A DNA stretch of 64,000 bases from contig NC_092678.1 in the NCBI RefSeq assembly GCF_964355755.1, positions 14,664,922 to 14,728,921 of the forward strand. The letters run 5' to 3'. Each line of letters begins with the position of its first letter. Positions within the stretch are counted from its first letter, which is position 1. The notes beneath the pieces are model-generated. The model did not search any database. It worked only from the letters and a program-made list of their open reading frames with translations, and was not told the origin of the DNA. Made by a program: the position numbers and the translations under genes. This stretch comes from Antedon mediterranea. Lineage: Eukaryota > Echinodermata > Crinoidea > Comatulida > Antedonidae. Positions 10,554-22,600 of this stretch are shown here, one piece after another.

Positions 10554-11237
10554 TTAAAAGTTATCGCGGACAATGTTAATAACCTTCTTATTCATAGGAT
10601 GATACGTGAGGACTAGAGGTATGCGGTCACAAGCATTTGTATTATGTGTAGGTTGCAATGTGTCCTCGTGCGTTAACTGGCAAACTTTTCTTAGAGATTT
10701 CACAGTAATGTCAGATGGATATTCGCGTGTATTGAAAAAATCGATCATCTCAGATGCTTTGATGTTAAAGTCATCATCATCGCTACATAAACGTCGAAGT
10801 CTAACAAGTTGCGAATACGGTATAGCATTCTTACAAGCTGGAGGATGCGAAGAGTTGTAATTTAGATAAGTGTGCGCGTCAGTATCTTTGTAGTGAACGG
10901 AAAGACCAGGTTTATCAATAGATAAACTAATATCAAGGAAAGGCACACACTTGTCAGAAATTTCATGAGTAAACTTTATAGCAGGATGAAAATTGTTCAC
11001 GAAGTTAATGAACTCATTAAGTTCATCTAAAGTTCCCGACATAACACCAACACAATCATCAATATACCGTTTGAATAAATCTGGTTTCTTTCCCTTAAAA
11101 TCTCGTAACACATTCTGCTCAAAATACCCCATAAAAAGGCAAGCAAAGTTAGGTCCCATTTTTGTACCCATGCTTATCCCAGAAACTTGCCGAAAAAAAC
11201 TTTCTATTGAAGTTGAAGGCTGTAGTATTAAGTACAA
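10554..11237 (-). pseudogene. PLE B: reverse transcriptase, catalytic half
   Basis: Contains VSGISMGTKMGPNFACLFM and the active-site block RYIDDCVGVM with both aspartates, then FTHEISDKCVPFLDISL and the SSHPPACKNAIPYSQ and RLRRLCSDDDDF blocks, the normal PLE order. The frame is open for 227 codons but is separated from the first RT half by a frame change at ~11,240-11,270. Confidence 0.85.
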
Positions 11238-11272
11238 GTTCAGCGAGACGTAGTATTGTCGATGCGGGATAT

Positions 11273-11767
11273 TTAATATAAGTATCTACTAAAATGTCTC
11301 ATTGCGTTAAGTCCATCTTGAATAGGAATTGATGTATATAAGGCCGTAACATCCATTGTAAAAAGATAAGCACTCTCTGATGAAAATATATAATTTTTAA
11401 ACAAAACTACAGCTTCTTTGCTATCTTTGATGTAGGTTGGCAGATTTTGTACAATTGGCTTCAAGATTCCATCCAAGAACTCGCTAATAACAACTGTAGG
11501 CGCGTTACAAGCGGAAACAATAGGTCTATCAGGACTGTTAGTCTTGTGTATTTTAGGTAACATGTAAAAGCTAGGACAAGTGGCGTCAGAATTAATCAAT
11601 ATATGGGCTGTAGAATGAAGCTCTTTCTTCTTAATCATACTATTTACAGTCTTCTTAACAATACCAATATCAGAATCAGTAGGGTCTTCCTCCCTCTGTA
11701 ATATATAGGTCCCTTCTCCAAACCACAGTAGCACCACCTTTATCTGCTCGTTTAATAACGTAGCCAT
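11273..11767 (-). pseudogene. PLE B: reverse transcriptase, first half
   Basis: Shows FYMLPKIHK, RPIVSACNAPT, ISEFLD, LPTYIKDS and MDVTALYTSIP, the last carrying the first catalytic Asp. It overlaps the upstream frame by ~90 bp, consistent with one frameshift. All motifs are PLE-specific rather than LINE-like. Confidence 0.85.
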
Positions 11768-12401
11768 GATTACCTTTAAGCGATCTAATGGCAGCTTGCT
11801 CTCCTTTTGACAAATTACAAATATTCTTTGGTTGTTTTAACTTAAGCTTGTTAATCTCTCGTTTGCAAGTATTGACATACAGATCAAGTTCAGCGAACAT
11901 ACCTTGTGGTGGTGTCCAGCTAGATGGCTTCTTATTCAGCAACTGGAATTCATCTTTTGTTGTTACATTTGTCTGATTCTTGCCGTGAAAGTTTGCTTTG
12001 AGTCGTAAACGTCTGTAATATTGATCCATGTCTTGTTTAAGCTGGAAATCATCAATCTCTTTCCTAATAGGAATGAAAGTCAGACCCTTAGAAAGAACAG
12101 AGCGTTCTTCATCTTTAAGAGGCAAATCATCAGGTATAGTCACAACTAGTTTAGACGTATCAGGGTGTGCTCTCATTTGTCCTAGCTCATCAATAGAATA
12201 CTCTCTACAAACGCGATTAGCTTTAAGTAATTTAGCTTCTGTCAATGACTTGTAATACCATTTGTTTAATCCATGGACGATACTTCGTATTTTGTCAAAT
12301 TCGTAGTTGGTACAAGCTGCTCGTAGGTTGGTCTTATGATGTCCCATTTGTTCATCACGATACGCAACTTTCTTTAAGTTCATCTGAATGCTCATACGCA
12401 T
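11676..12401 (-). pseudogene. PLE B: N-terminal region
   Basis: 241 codons with ERSVLSKGLTFIPI and YYRRLRLKANF in the middle and VIKRADKGGATVVW near residue 220. These are the conserved N-terminal blocks of Penelope-type polymerases that lead into the RT. The starting Met at 12,401 is a guess because upstream sequence is unrelated AT-rich DNA. The reading frame stops where the RT frame takes over. Confidence 0.75.
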
Positions 12402-12410
12402 AAACTATAT

Positions 12411-13491
12411 ATATATTTGTATAACAGAATGAATAAATGTGGGTGACCCCCACGAAAGAGAAAAAAAAATAATTTAATAATTTGGTTTTTAAAAGAACAG
12501 AAATATCTAAGTTGCGTAAGGGAAAGAAAAATATTGCCAATGTTAGTAACAATATTTGAATTTTTAAAACAATTATATTTTTTGTCTAGTATATTGTTGA
12601 AATCACCCACCAAACAGTCATAGGTGTTAATAAATAAGTTTTGAAAAATAATTTCTTAAATTATCATTACAAAAACTAACATTTTTTGCATAAAGATAAT
12701 TATAAGGAGGAAGATAAAAACTTTCGATAAAATAATTTAACGTATACAATATACATTATATATAAAATTGTACTGTAAACATATTTAAAAAGAAATTATC
12801 TACAATGCAGCCTTTAGATGTTTCCATTTCTTGTCTGCTTTTATATAATTTAACACATTATTCGTTTGAAATTAAGGCTTTTAATTCAAACGTGAATAAA
12901 TTCCATGTCACATTTTTGTTTCTCTCTTATTTTCTATTTTCTAATATGCATGATTTGTAATACAGAAAGGTGAATAGTAAAATCAGTTCATTTACAATTA
13001 TGTTTTTGTGTACCTGTTATAATGTTTGACCAATTAATACCTTCTGTAGAAGAAACATTGTGAGATTGTGAGATCATTAAATTTAAAATATATTTTGAAT
13101 GTATGTACATACATGTGACAGTTCAACATTGTTCTTCTAAAGTGAGTAGACGAATATCAAAAGGATATAAAATCGAGTGGTATACACTTCAATTTATCAG
13201 AGTCTAACCTAAAAGTATTTTAACTCAACTTAATGTTAACGTTTTTACAATTGACCTAAAGTTAATCACTATGACCATCTTCACATATTTGCTTTATGAG
13301 TGTTGTTTTTTTTTTCTTTTCCCATATAATAGTATATCTATTTTTTTTTCTACTCTTAGATAAACGCTGTGTGGAACATTTATTATACTTGCGTTATACA
13401 GTATTTGAAACATGTTTCTTTCAATGTTTAACATAAGACCATGACTTGAAATTTAAAGAAAAAATGCATTTTTTTATCATTTTACAAACAG
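12411..13491. other. No gene recognised
   Basis: AT-rich non-coding sequence between PLE B and the first visible ROCO exon. I searched for leucine-rich-repeat coding sense that could precede the GTPase exon and saw none. It may be an intron, since the first exon starts out of phase. Confidence 0.5.
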
Positions 13492-13657
13492 AGCTATTAG
13501 TTCCTCCAGAAATATTTGCCATGGGTAAAACGGCTATCAAAATATATAAAGATGAACTTAAAGATGGTAACATTTCAGTTGTGAATTCAAGATGTATGTT
13601 TCTTGGGAAGGAAGGTGCTGGTAAGACTAGCTGTGTAAAGGTCATGCTTGGTGAAAG
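13492..13657 (+). CDS. ROCO-DED gene exon: Roc P-loop
   Basis: Acceptor TTTACAAACAG precedes 13,492. It reads LLVPPEIFAMGKTAIKIY then FLGKEGAGKTSCVKVMLGE, i.e. the post-LRR linker and Walker A (GxxGxGKT). Entry needs one base from an earlier exon, which proves coding sequence upstream. It ends in phase 2 at donor AAG|GTAACT. Confidence 0.85.
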
Positions 13658-16600
13658 GTAACTAATAGTACAACATGTTTTTTAACCTAACTAAACTATA
13701 ACAAAATTAGCAATGCAACTAAGTATTTACACTAGTTGACAGATTTTATTTGACATTTTTAGAAGATGATACTGAGGATTCTTGTAATGGCAACATTTGA
13801 AACATTTCTGTTTGAAATAATTCAAGTTCATTAAAATATTTCATAAAATTTATGCATATATCAAAACTGAGTAGTACGAATACAAATTGTCTATGAATTA
13901 ATTAATACCAATAATCTAAGCCTTAAACGAGACTTACAACTTGAAGTGTGATTGTCATCATCATCACTTTCCTAATTGAAAGTGATCACATGAGAGATAC
14001 AGCGCATGTGTAGCTTCTATATATAAATGATGGTTAATTCTGACATAAGCGAGCACAATGCAAAAACTTCGGTATAAATCTCCGCCTTGGATATCTACTT
14101 TATCTAGCTTAGATGTACCGCAAAACGTAGATTTGATAACAGTAGTTTTCAGTACTACGCTATTGTTCCAATTTTGTCTTTAACAACGACAAAATTTAGC
14201 GTTACCTAGCAAAATTTGTGGATATCAAAGGGTTATTTTCACACACTCGCGCTGTTGTTCAACTGGCTTCCGGGTACGTCAGAATTAATAAGATTGCTAA
14301 CTCAATGATAATGACACGTCCATCACCAAACAACAAGCACAACTAAAACGGAGTCAGATGGTGGGCACGTAATGCCTTTGTGTAAAGCTAGCACAAATCC
14401 CAATCGAACTCCAATTTCCCAAAAACTCAAAACTCAACAAACTTTAAATTACTATCAAAGTAGATAGGCCAATACTCGAATACTCAATTAAAGCTTCAGC
14501 GTAAATAACAACACTTTATCTTTGACCCATAAAAATAGATAAACAGCAAGTGAAAATATGTGAGATATTCTTTATTGATATACTTATAAAACCTAAATTA
14601 TTTCAATTTTTCTATTTTTTCCTAAGATAGCTTGCAAAATGCAAAAACTTTTTTTTAAAGAATACCTATCTCACTGATGATAGGCCTATATTTATTTGAA
14701 ATCCGATAAAACCCCGTTAGCCAAATGGTAGCCGAGTTGTTGAGTTAAACAGGTCTGTAACACCGCACTATGTCTGTACCGATAATACCCGGAATGATTC
14801 GGCCCATGTTGCAAGCCGTTTAAAACGCCTTTCTGAACGGGCCCTCTGTCGCGGATGTCAATGTGTCAATGGTTAGAAAAGTAAACAACATATGAGCGAC
14901 ACATTGACTAATGAAATTTGAAATGCATTTTTAAACAAACCGTCCGGTTTCCATAGTATATTGCTATGTCCATGGGCCAGTTGACATTCACCGAAATGAG
15001 AACAATAGGCAGTTTCCAAAACCCGAATGCACACAATAGCCCGAAGGCACCAATATCCTGAAGGCAAATAAGTTCGAAGGCAAACATTAGGCTCGAAGGC
15101 AAACATAAGGTCCGAAGGCAAACATAAGGCCAGGAGGAAGATCCGAAGGCAAAAATAAAGCCCGAAGGCAAACAAAAGGCCCGAAGGTACACATAAGCAC
15201 TGAAGGCAAACATTAGGCCCGAATACATAGACCGTCATTGCCTGTAGGTTCTTAACATACTTACTTGTACCTTGTAATTTTCTCTGCGTGTAGAATAGGC
15301 TGTCGGACGCTACGTGCGTACCGATACATTCGTGAAGACCGGCCATTTGAAGAATGCCTATTGATCTGTACACCATCGGAGTGAATATGTGACCAGTCAT
15401 TCCACAGACCTCTGTGACGCCAATATGTTGGGAAAATTGAATGTATGTTACGCTCTTCCCACTCTCGCGTTTCATTCTCTAATACTTGGTTTCTACTAGA
15501 GACGCAACACAAGGATTTGACCAATCACAAGCGATTTATTATTCTGTGTCACGTCATTTGTCAACAGCATGATGTCGTATTATATTAATTAAACTTATTC
15601 TAATTGTCGATGTAAGCAAACATAATAGAGGGCGTTATTTACGATATTTAATGTGAATGGGGTCTCTCCGATGTCTTTTTTTTTATCAAGTGCAACGCGA
15701 CTCTACAGCTCACTATGTTGGTCGGTTGGTCGGTTGGTCGGTCGGTCGGTTGGTTAGTCGGTAAATACTAACTTAAGCACGCGTCTGCAGCCATGTATAT
15801 GGCATTGTTTTTGTAATATATGGGGTTCTGTTTGTATATTTGGTTGGAATAAACATTTGTGCAAAATTTGATGTATGCATATAGATTCAGTTAATTCTTC
15901 CTATTTGGTTCCTATATTAATGTTACCAAACATAATAAATCTATGCTATTGTCAGTTTATTGTACTATAGTCATTATGATGTTTGCAGATTTGTAGTACA
16001 AAAACGTAAACAGTAAAACGAAGAAAAACATTATGATCCGATTCGCCAAGTTAGGCAATCTACCTGGAATATAAGTGTGTTACATTATGATAACACTGAT
16101 ATACAGGATATATGTAACATTCCTCTTACTACACGTCACGTGATTATTATAATTTCTACTAATGAATATGCAGTGATTAAAGTGTCCGTTGATTATAATA
16201 AAAGTATCTGGTAAAGGAATTTCAATTTCGTTTAGGGCATTTCCTAACATAAAAAAGACAATAAATACAGACTTGGGGCAAGTCTACTGCCTTATTTGCG
16301 CGGTTTTAGTGCGGAACATACACAGTAAACACAATGACATGAAAAAACCATATGTGTAAATAGTATAGTATGGTTGAATGGTTTTTTAATAATAATTTCG
16401 GAAAAACCAGTAGAGGTGATCGATTTGATTGACACTGTTCGGGTGGCAATATCAATCATTTACATATACCTAGTCCACCTTCTCCGTTTATCCCTGATTG
16501 ATCATTTATATCACCCCTACAAAATTGTAAACATTCAAAGGTCCCGTTCTCGCCACCACGCCTATACTGTGAACCATGTTTCAGTGTCTGTGACAGTAGG

Positions 16601-19600
16601 CATGTATTCAATAAGCCTGTTCTGATCCAAAATAATAACAAACTATACACAAGTTGCCATACATCCAGGTAATGTATAACAAGTCCATTTGATTAGGATT
16701 TTTACCTTTATTTAATTTGTTAAACAGTAAAAAAATACTAATATGGCTGCTAAATTTACAATGAAATGTTTATTTATTAGATTTAATTCAAAAGAAGAAT
16801 CTACAGATGGTATCGTTACGACTACAGTGTTTCATGTTAAAAATGATTTCAGCAAGTGGAAAAAGAAAACAAAAGTAGATGGTGAGAAATATCAGAAACA
16901 CTCGAAATTAATAATCAAAACATCGTTTATTTTTTGCACCAATGTAAAAGTAATCATAAATGGATACCAAGGGATAAACCTCACATGTAGTGAAATGCAA
17001 TACCACTACATTTATCTGTATAATGCAATGATATCCTTCTCTCCTTCGATCTACTCGTCAATATTAAATATACTCTGTACACTTGCTCATTATTCATATC
17101 TATAACTTTATTAAGGTCCTGAGACTTATAACATTCATGTTCTCTTTCCTACCACCTTTATGACCATATTTTTCTGCCTATTATGCCTTTTTTCAGATGT
17201 TGAGCTTGCCAAGAAAATACGTGATCAGGCATTAGTAGAAAAAGTTAATAAAAGTTTAAATAAAGGTAGGGATAGAGAACCCACTTCTAGATAAATAGCT
17301 TATTTAAAAAAAATATCACAAAATATAATTTTCCCTCTCCCCACCTTCCTCCAAAAATATATTTTTATTTCTTTTTGTGTTTAAATTAATTTTTGTTTTA
17401 AGAAGCTTTTTTTGTATTAATTAATATGACACTATAATAACAATAATAGTAATATTCACATATTTTGCAAACAAAATTCAGTATTTAGCAATATTATAAA
17501 TAAACAGTAATTAGGCCTATATTATTGTTTTTACCATTGCACGAATATAAAACATTCATAATAATAATAATATTTTATAACATACCTACTATGAATTATT
17601 TCAACCAAACATCATCCAAGGCCTAGCTAGCCTAGGCTAGTGTAGAAAGGCCGATTAGTGATATGAAAAATTAATGAAATAATCAAGACTAATTCTGGTG
17701 CGGTATTTTTTTAAACGATTGCAAGTCTTGTATAATTGCTCCCATGAATAAATCAAAATGTTATCGATCTAAAGATAATTTAAGTTCATTTTTGTCTAAA
17801 GTAGTACATATTGCTTTCCAAAAATGTTATTTCCGAGTGTTAGTGTTAGTTGTTGAATGTTATTGCTCATATGCCAAAAAAACAAGAACAAATAATAGGA
17901 AAAAGAAAACAAAAGTAGACGGTGAGAAATATCAGAAACACTCTAAAGAATAAACTTCACATGTAGTAAAATGCAATTCCACTAGCTTTATCTGTAGAAT
18001 GCAATGGTCAAATAATAGTAGAAATAATAGGCGATACTATTGAATTTGCGCCGTATTCGAAGATACAATTAATTGGCCTTTTTTTTTTTTGCTTTTTTTT
18101 TCATACTCAAAAGAAAACTCATGCACATTGATTAAACTGTCTGTACCCACGATCATCAAATCAAAAGACAACAATTTTTATCTGAACAGAAACTATAGTG
18201 ACCTGTGTCAAATTATTGTCAAATCAAATTATTTATTAGTTGATACTGAAATTTAGTTTGTACACAATTACACCAATATTAACTCTTAACGATATAATTA
18301 AGTAAAATAGAATAACACTGATGTCATTCTAGCGTTATGTACATATAATTGAATTGTTAATACAGTAATACAATAGAGCTATAAAGGGCTATACAAATTC
18401 AGAAATTATCCAAATATTCCTTATTTAGCTCATTCACTATATTTTTCAACCACAGGACCCATGAAAAATGTCAGAAAAGTTGTATCTTGGTTAAAAAGAA
18501 ATGATGAAAGCGTTCAAAATGACATAACTAGCATATGGGATTACGCTGGTCAACTGGACTATTACATAACGCACAGGGTAAGTTTTCTTTCTTTCATATC
18601 AGGACTCATAGAAAAATATACAGAAGTTACTTTAGAATTTTTAACGAGAATCGGAGCAACAACACTGATTCAGTTGTTGAAATTAATGGTCAACTTTCCG
18701 AAGGAGATAACAAAAATATATTTCCCGAGAAAAACCAATAGGCTAGGCAATCTATTTAAAAAAAACAGCCCAGAGTGAAACAAATTGCAAACATGGAATT
18801 TTCTTTTTTAAATGGATCAACATTCGAGCATCACACCTCTGTCACTCATCCCGATGATATGCAAATTAGCTTAACTATGCAAATTAGGGTGAACATACGA
18901 TGTTATCATATCTCAAAAACTATTAGTCCCAGAGAGTTGATTTTTATACGGATTTATTCAAAATATATATATTTATATTTACTCTAATGAAACATTTTAC
19001 GAAAAAATGACCGTAAGTACAACATTTGACCTTCGACCACAATTCTCAATGTTTGCATACACAATGTGACTAAAATGTCTATAGAGACTTTATTTTGTCC
19101 TTAAATGACCCAGACATAGGTTCCTAATAGCCAGCATAGGACCACTTTGTAATTCTCAAAATCACACCTTTGTCATACACCTCGAAAGTATGCAAATTAG
19201 TAGTACAATTTAAATAAAATATGCAAATAAGGGGGAAAATTACAGTTGTCCTATATTTCGAAAACCACTATGCTAGAGAGTTGATTTTTTCACAGCCGTA
19301 TTAAGAATGTACATAATATGTATAATATAATATGAAATATTTATTTCTATTTGCTCAAATGAAACATTTTACACAAACATTGACCAGAAGTATGACATTT
19401 GACTCTCGACCCCATTTCTCAATATTGCATATATAATGAAACTAAAATGTCTGTAGAGACGTTGTTTTGCCTTCAAATGACTTGGATGTTTTTAATAGCC
19501 AACAGACTGTTTAGTGAATTTTAAAATCACACCTGTATCACTCACCTTCAAAGTATGCAAATTATTAGTACAAGTTACATGAAATATGCAAATTAGGGAG

Positions 19601-22600
19601 TAACATTACAGTCTTCCCATATCTAGCAAACGATTAATGCTAGAGAGTTGATTTTTCAAAGCCTTATTCAGAATGTACATATTTATATTTTTCGCTCTAA
19701 TAAAACATTTTACGAAAAAATGATCGAAAGTATGACATTTGACCCTCGACTCAATTTCTCTATATTTGCATATAATGCAACTAAAATGTATGTACAGACA
19801 TTGTTTTGGTCGCAAATGACTTGGATACAAGTTTTATATAGCCAGTATAGGACCGTTTAGTAATTCCAAAAGTCAAACACCTCAAAAGTATGAACATTAG
19901 TTGTACAAGTTATATGAAATGTGCAAATTACAGTGAATTGCCTTATGCATGTCGAAATGACCGATAAAGATATGGCAACTTTCACCCCTTGTTCTACTAA
20001 TTTGCATACTTTCGAAGAGGAGTAACAAAGGTGTGATTTTGAGAATTACTAAGCAGTTCTATGCTGGCTATAGAACACCTGTATCTGAGTCATTTGAGGT
20101 CAACACAAAGTCTGTGAAGACATTTTAGTTGCATTATATATTGATAAATAGGGTCGAGGGTCAAATGTCATAATTCCGACAATTTTTTTTAAAAATGAAC
20201 TCTCTAGCATTAATTGTTTTCGAAATATGGGAAGACTTTCACCCCCTAATTTGCATATTTTATGTAACTTGCACTAATAATTAGCATACTCGAGGTGTGT
20301 GACAAAGATATGATTTTGGGAATTACAAAGCGGTCATACAGTATGCTGACTATAGGAAACTATACCCGAGTTATTTGAGTCCAAAACAAAGTCTCTACAG
20401 ACATTTTAGTCGCATTATGTATGCAAACAATGATAAATGGGGTCGAGGGTCAATTGTTGTATTTCCTGTCATATTTTCGTAAAATATTTCATTAGAGCAA
20501 ATATAAATTTGCACATTCTGAACAAGTTTTGGAAAAATCAACTCTCTAGCCTTAGCGGTTTCAATAGTAATTTGTAATTTCACGCCCCTAATTTGCATAT
20601 TTCATGTAACTTGTACTAATAATTTGCATACTTTGATATGATTTTGAGATTTACTAAACAGTCCTATGTTGGCTATTAGAAAACTGTGTCCGAGTCATTT
20701 GAGGGCAAAACAAAGTCTCTACAAACATTTTAATTTCATTATATATTCATAGTTGAGAAATGGGGTCGGGGGTCAAATGTCATACTTCTGGTCAATTCTT
20801 TTTTTTAATGTTTCATTAGAGCAAATAGAAATATGTAGTAATTTTTGAATGATATGGTAACCTTGTAATTTCACCCTAATTTGCATATTTAAGCTAATTT
20901 GCATATCATCGGGACGAGTGACAGAGGTGTGATGCTCAAATTTTAATCTCCTCATTATATGTCACCATTTTCAAAAACAAAATCTCTGTTTGCAATTTGT
21001 TTCACTCAAAATGATAGATTACCTAGCCTACAAGGCAGGTTGGCGCACAACAATCTTTGGATAAAATAATTTCTCCAGAAAACTACGATTACGTAAAAAA
21101 AAAGGCAAGGCTAAAAAAAAATTAAACCTAAATGTTTCTGCACTCCATCTAAAAACCATTGCTCAGCTTTAGAAAAGATGTTCAGGTTAATGAGGAGGAT
21201 GTACAAAACTACGTGTCTGGTCGATATCATCGTGACAATCTCGCAAAATCAGAGAAAAATTAAACTCGTTGATGATGATACATGTTCTGCAACTGTCGCT
21301 ATGGACATCACATTCTATTCATTATAAAAAAAAAAGCGGGATAATTTTTTGTTTGCCCTCTAATACATCGTCTCACTTCACTTATAAAAACAAAAGCCTA
21401 TGTAGGCAAAATCGTTTTATTTTATATTTATTATATTCTGATAATTCATTAATAAATAATTATCATTACTTGCAATTTATCAATGTAGTTCTAAGTAAGA
21501 TTATACTCAATTATATATATATTTGTTTTTTCCAGTTTTTTCTTACAAATAGGGTATCGTACTGTGTTGCCTTTAATGTGATGGATAAATTGAATGACCC
21601 AGCTACTCCACGAAATTCTCCAATAGTGAGTTCAACACAATTATACTTTGTCAAAATGCAAATGTTTGACTTCTTAGGCCTATATTTTAACTGATTTTTA
21701 CTATTTATTTTTATATTTTAGGGTTCGCTAGGAATGACTAATATGGACATGAATTTGTTCTGGATAAGGTCCATTTATGAACATACTGTATACCGAAATG
21801 GTTCAGGAAACTCAATATTAATTGATGGAAAAGTTATAGTGTTACCTCCCATCAGTTTGGTTGCTACCCATATGGACGAATTGACAGGGAATAAATCAGA
21901 AAAGGAAGATGAGGTAATAGCTTCAGAATACATCTGTAAACATTACATTTAGTTTTAAGAAATTGCTAAAAAAGGTTTATATCTGGATAGAGATGAAAAC
22001 ATTTTAAAAACAATGTAGAGATAAAATGACAAAGTATAAAATTCAAAATAAAGAGAGGGAAGTCATGATCTGACGTTTGCTTGTTATAAAAATACCATTT
22101 TACTAATTTTAGGCAAAGAAGATGTTCATAGAAATGTTTGATGAAATAAAGAAAATGCCATACGCCGAGCATGTAGATCGTGAAATGTACATGGTTGATA
22201 ACACAGTAAAATCAAATGAAGGTATTACAAAGTTAAAAAGAAACGTTGGTAGATACATGAAAACAATGGTTGATGAAGTTCCATTAAAGTGGGTTACCAT
22301 GCAGGAAAAGTTGCATGAAAAAGGAAAAACAAGTTTGTGTATTTCATTTACTGAGGTAAAGGTTTTCAATTAACAGAAATAAAAACGTATTTTGTTTTTG
22401 TCTTGTACATGCATATAAATTTATATTTGTGAAAGATAATGTAATGTGACTCACATGTCATTGATTTGCTTCTGGTCTGTTTCTCTGTGTCTGGTATTTT
22501 TTCAGAGTTAGCACTGTGAATTATAATTCAATTACCAATGGTGCGTTAGTTTTACTCGATTTTTTATATGCTCTTATAAAGTATAGATACTTTGTCAGTA

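Larger units (their letters stand above)
9700..12410 (-). mobile_element. Penelope-like element B, nearly full length
   Basis: Minus-strand order is N-terminal PLE region (12,401-11,676), RT first half (11,767-11,273), RT second half with YIDD (11,237-10,554), GIY-YIG (10,502-10,110), and a 3' terminal segment with a hammerhead ribozyme (9,781-9,809). All conserved blocks are present but spread over at least three frames, so it is a recently decayed copy. Spacing and order fit one element of ~2.7 kb. No second terminal repeat is recognised beyond 12,410. Confidence 0.8.
13658..16780 (+). other. Intron with repeat insertions
   Basis: Phase-2 intron. It holds a ~19-bp minisatellite (~15,057-15,226), a MITE fragment (~15,483-15,545) and a dispersed ACCG/ACCA repeat (~15,690-15,810). 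The rest shows no coding signal on either strand; the minus-strand open frames at 14.9-15.5 kb arise from the minisatellite. Confidence 0.65.

Noticed and set aside
10606-12255. Several plus-strand frames (10,606; 10,993; 11,788; 12,028)
   Set aside because: Antisense shadows of PLE B, which has full motif support on the minus strand.
14873-15475. 200-codon minus-strand frame
   Set aside because: It is produced by the ~19-bp minisatellite and has only repeated low-complexity words.
21269-21694. 141-codon plus-strand frame as an independent gene
   Set aside because: Only 21,536-21,625 is coding, as a phase-0 Roc exon; the rest is intron read-through.
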